Assembly (NCBI GenBank): GCA_937902275.1
Contig: CALFNW010000131.1
Coordinates: 1-7,903 of the forward strand
Reading direction: 5' to 3'
From: UBA4717 sp002404395
GTDB taxonomy: Bacteria; Bacillota; Clostridia; Oscillospirales; CAG-272
DNA: 7,903 bases
The notes under the pieces were generated by a model. That model ran no database searches and had not been told where the DNA came from. It saw only the letters and a program-made list of their open reading frames with translations. Within the stretch, counting starts at the first letter, position 1. Every line of letters begins with the position of its first letter. A program made the translations under genes and the position numbers. Of this stretch, positions 6,422 through 7,903 are shown one piece after another.

Positions 6422-7678
6422 TCAGTTGTTGGTGTTTTCGGTAATGCCGTCGATTCTGATATCGAAGCAAGGTGCGCTGCGAAGCTCAGACTCGTGGAAA
6501 TAACCGTCGGAGATCATCTCATTGCCCTCAAAGCCGTAGGTCTTGTCATAGGAAGTGAGGTGTTCGCCGCCAACGGTAAACTTGCTTGTATCAAATACAT
6601 GAAGTTCGCCGCTCTTGATAGCTTCTTCAACTTCCGCAACCTTCTCGGCAGTACCGGGAGCGCAGGATGCGCCAAGCTCGGTGATGGCAACAGCGTCTCC
6701 GCTGAGACCCTCGGACCAATCTACAACGAGGTCTTCACCCTTAAGTGCAGCGTCAAACGCGTACTTGTAGTATGCGCCCCAATTGTTGGTAGCCGAAGTA
6801 AGCGCGGCATCGGGAGCAACAGACAGCATATCAATGTTGTAACCTATAGAATATGCGATCTTGCCTTCCTTATATGCAGCCTGAACTGCGGAAGGAGCAC
6901 CGGTAGAATCGGCGTGCTGACCGATGATAACACAACCGTCAGCCATAAGAGTGTTGGCTGCCTCAGCCTCGTCGGGAATGCTGAACCAGCTGTTGGTGTA
7001 AACAACTTCCATGTATGCTTCGGGAACGATCGACTGAATGCCGAGTAAGAATGCGGTGTAGCCCGAAACGACCTCTGCGTAAGGATAAGCGCCGACATAT
7101 CCGACCTTAGGATCGGTGATCTTGCCGTCATTCATAAGCTCAGCAAGCTTCATGCCTGCAACCACACCGGATACGTAACGTGCTTCGTAAACGTCGGTAA
7201 ATGCGTTCTTGAAGTTCTTAAGTCCGCTGGGAGCGGCGGTATCGCCGGTAGCCGCAACGAATTCAACGTCGGGATACTCTTCGGCAGCCTGCTGCATAAA
7301 GGACTGATGACCGTAGCTGTTTGAGAAGATGTAAGTGCATCCGCTGTCAACAAGGTCTACAGCTGCGTCGTGGCAGCTTTCGTCTTCAGGAACACTGTAT
7401 TTCCAAAGGATCTGATCATCTGCAATTCCGAGTTCCTTTGCAGCTCTCTTAATGCCGTCGATGTGTGCCCATGTGTAGCCTTCGTTTTCATCACCGACAA
7501 GGATGATACCGATCTTAAGTGTCTTTGCGTCGGTGGTGTCATCCGACACGGATTCGCTTTCGCTGTTGCTGTCCGAAACAGAATCCGAAACAGTATCGGA
7601 AGCATTATCCGAATTGCCGCATGCGCAGAAAGAAACGATCATAAGTACTGCGAGAAGTAACGCAAGAACTTTCTTCAT
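6422..7678 (-). CDS. bmpA: BMP-family lipoprotein, solute-binding protein of the importer
   Basis: This protein captures the substrate outside the membrane and delivers it to the permeases. The 418 residues begin with a lipoprotein signal (lipid-attachment Cys20 in FCACGN), then a Ser/Asp-rich linker (22-53) that tethers the Bmp (PF02608) domain from about residue 55. The classical nucleoside-binding DxSFN motif is absent. In its place are DENEGYTWAHIDG (63-75), FSNSYGHQSF (118-127), the hinge-like YEARYVSGVVAG (164-175), YTNSWFSIPDEAEAA (227-241) and IGQHADSTG (252-260). The C-terminal tail has ESELRSAPCFDIRIDGITE (396-414). Start choice: the ATG at 7678 has GGAGG 8 nt upstream (7687-7691); a TTG at 7693 in frame overlaps that site and is rejected. 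It is the first gene of the importer operon. Purine nucleosides or bases are the likely ligands by family, but the altered motifs leave this open. Confidence 0.93.
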   Translation of the reverse strand: MKKVLALLLAVLMIVSFCACGNSDNASDTVSDSVSDSNSESESVSDDTTDAKTLKIGIILVGDENEGYTWAHIDGIKRAAKELGIADDQILWKYSVPEDESCHDAAVDLVDSGCTYIFSNSYGHQSFMQQAAEEYPDVEFVAATGDTAAPSGLKNFKNAFTDVYEARYVSGVVAGMKLAELMNDGKITDPKVGYVGAYPYAEVVSGYTAFLLGIQSIVPEAYMEVVYTNSWFSIPDEAEAANTLMADGCVIIGQHADSTGAPSAVQAAYKEGKIAYSIGYNIDMLSVAPDAALTSATNNWGAYYKYAFDAALKGEDLVVDWSEGLSGDAVAITELGASCAPGTAEKVAEVEEAIKSGELHVFDTSKFTVGGEHLTSYDKTYGFEGNEMISDGYFHESELRSAPCFDIRIDGITENTNN

Positions 7679-7732
7679 TTCAAATTCCTCCAAAAATTTA
7701 ATAATTATTTCGTCGCTGTTAACGACTGTTTA

Positions 7733-7761
7733 ATTTTACATTATTTCGACATAAAATGCAA
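7733..7761 (-). promoter_or_regulatory. Promoter of the BMP importer operon
   Basis: On the minus strand, -35 TTGCAT (7761-7756) and -10 TAAAAT (7738-7733) are separated by exactly 17 nt in AT-rich DNA. Transcription would start near 7726, leaving a leader of about 48 nt that contains the GGAGG site. That is too short for a purine riboswitch between promoter and gene. The leader carries GTCG/CGAC arms around TTAACAG (near 7713-7727), which could form a small hairpin or an operator. Confidence 0.6.
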
Positions 7762-7781
7762 TGCATATTTTTAACAAAAAA

Positions 7782-7820
7782 GACATATTGACATTTTAAC
7801 ATTTTGACGTTGAAGTCAAC
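7782..7820. promoter_or_regulatory. 8-bp repeats and nested palindromes, candidate regulator site
   Basis: On the plus strand three 8-bp units run head to tail (GACATATT, GACATTTT, AACATTTT; 7782-7805), followed by GACGTTGA. This leads into two overlapping inverted repeats: TTGAC-6 nt-GTCAA (7804-7819) and GTTGA-2 nt-TCAAC (7809-7820). The block lies 20-60 bp upstream of the operon's -35 box and could bind a transcription factor serving this operon or a divergent one. No known operator consensus is recognised. Confidence 0.35.
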
Positions 7821-7857
7821 CCTGAGGCAAAATCCGTCCGCCGGTCGTCTGTAGGAT

Positions 7858-7903
7858 TACAATAGATGTGTTACAGAGAATAAAAAAAGAGTGACGAAAG
7901 GAG
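7858..7903 (+). promoter_or_regulatory. Possible start region of a divergent plus-strand gene beyond the edge
   Basis: TACAAT (7858-7863) is a fair -10 hexamer, though no good -35 lies 16-18 nt upstream. The last bases of the window, GAAAGGAG, are a strong Shine-Dalgarno-like sequence on the plus strand. A start codon would be expected within about ten bases past 7903. Nothing coding is visible in 7739-7903 itself. Confidence 0.35.

Noticed and set aside
6494..7048. 184-codon plus-strand ORF opposite the binding protein gene
   Set aside because: It is antisense to the conserved Bmp domain and shows no independent coding evidence.
7679..7860. Purine or other riboswitch upstream of the importer
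   Set aside because: The predicted leader is only about 48 nt, and no purine-aptamer core was recognised further up. The AATCC/GGATT arms at 7831-7858 enclose no stable inner stem.

Overview
The window looks like chromosomal DNA from an anaerobic Gram-positive of the class Clostridia, probably a gut or rumen member of the Ruminococcaceae/Oscillospiraceae. This rests on strong AGGAGG-type ribosome binding sites, a sortase with a candidate sorting-signal protein, a lipoprotein solute-binding protein, intrinsic terminators and moderate G+C. It is an inference, because no rRNA or other marker gene is present.

Left end (1-284) is non-coding. It holds three head-to-tail copies of a 49-bp repeat (1-147), then an AT-rich promoter region. 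A plus-strand cassette of three genes follows. The first (285-830) encodes a small secreted, C-terminally membrane-anchored protein with the layout of a sortase substrate. The second (about 898-1590) is a class D-like sortase. The third (1577-2482) is an unrecognised protein with four predicted membrane segments, overlapping the sortase gene by 14 nt. Two perfect hairpins and a possible 18-codon leader ORF lie between the substrate and sortase genes. The cassette ends at an intrinsic terminator (2494-2538) and meets the opposing operon at a bidirectional terminator (2599-2639).

The rest (2652-7678, minus strand) is one complete ABC importer operon of the BMP/Nup type (Bacillus NupNOPQ, formerly YufNOPQ). 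In transcription order it encodes a lipoprotein binding protein, a double-NBD ATPase and two permeases. The last three genes are tightly packed (8-nt overlap, then a 2-nt gap). The lipoprotein gene is separated from the ATPase gene by 134 nt holding a GC-rich hairpin and an intrinsic terminator. That arrangement should make the binding protein more abundant than the membrane complex. By family, the importer probably takes up purine nucleosides or related bases. The binding protein, however, lacks the usual DxSFN-type ligand motif and instead shows GYTWAH and NSYGH motifs, so the substrate is open.

Right end (7679-7903) is intergenic. It holds a good minus-strand promoter for the importer operon, palindromes and 8-bp repeats that may bind a regulator, and a GAAAGGAG sequence on the plus strand at the very edge, which suggests a divergent gene starting just outside the window.

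The importer is a well-known kind of system. The least-described part is the substrate/sortase/membrane-protein cassette and its odd intergenic structure.
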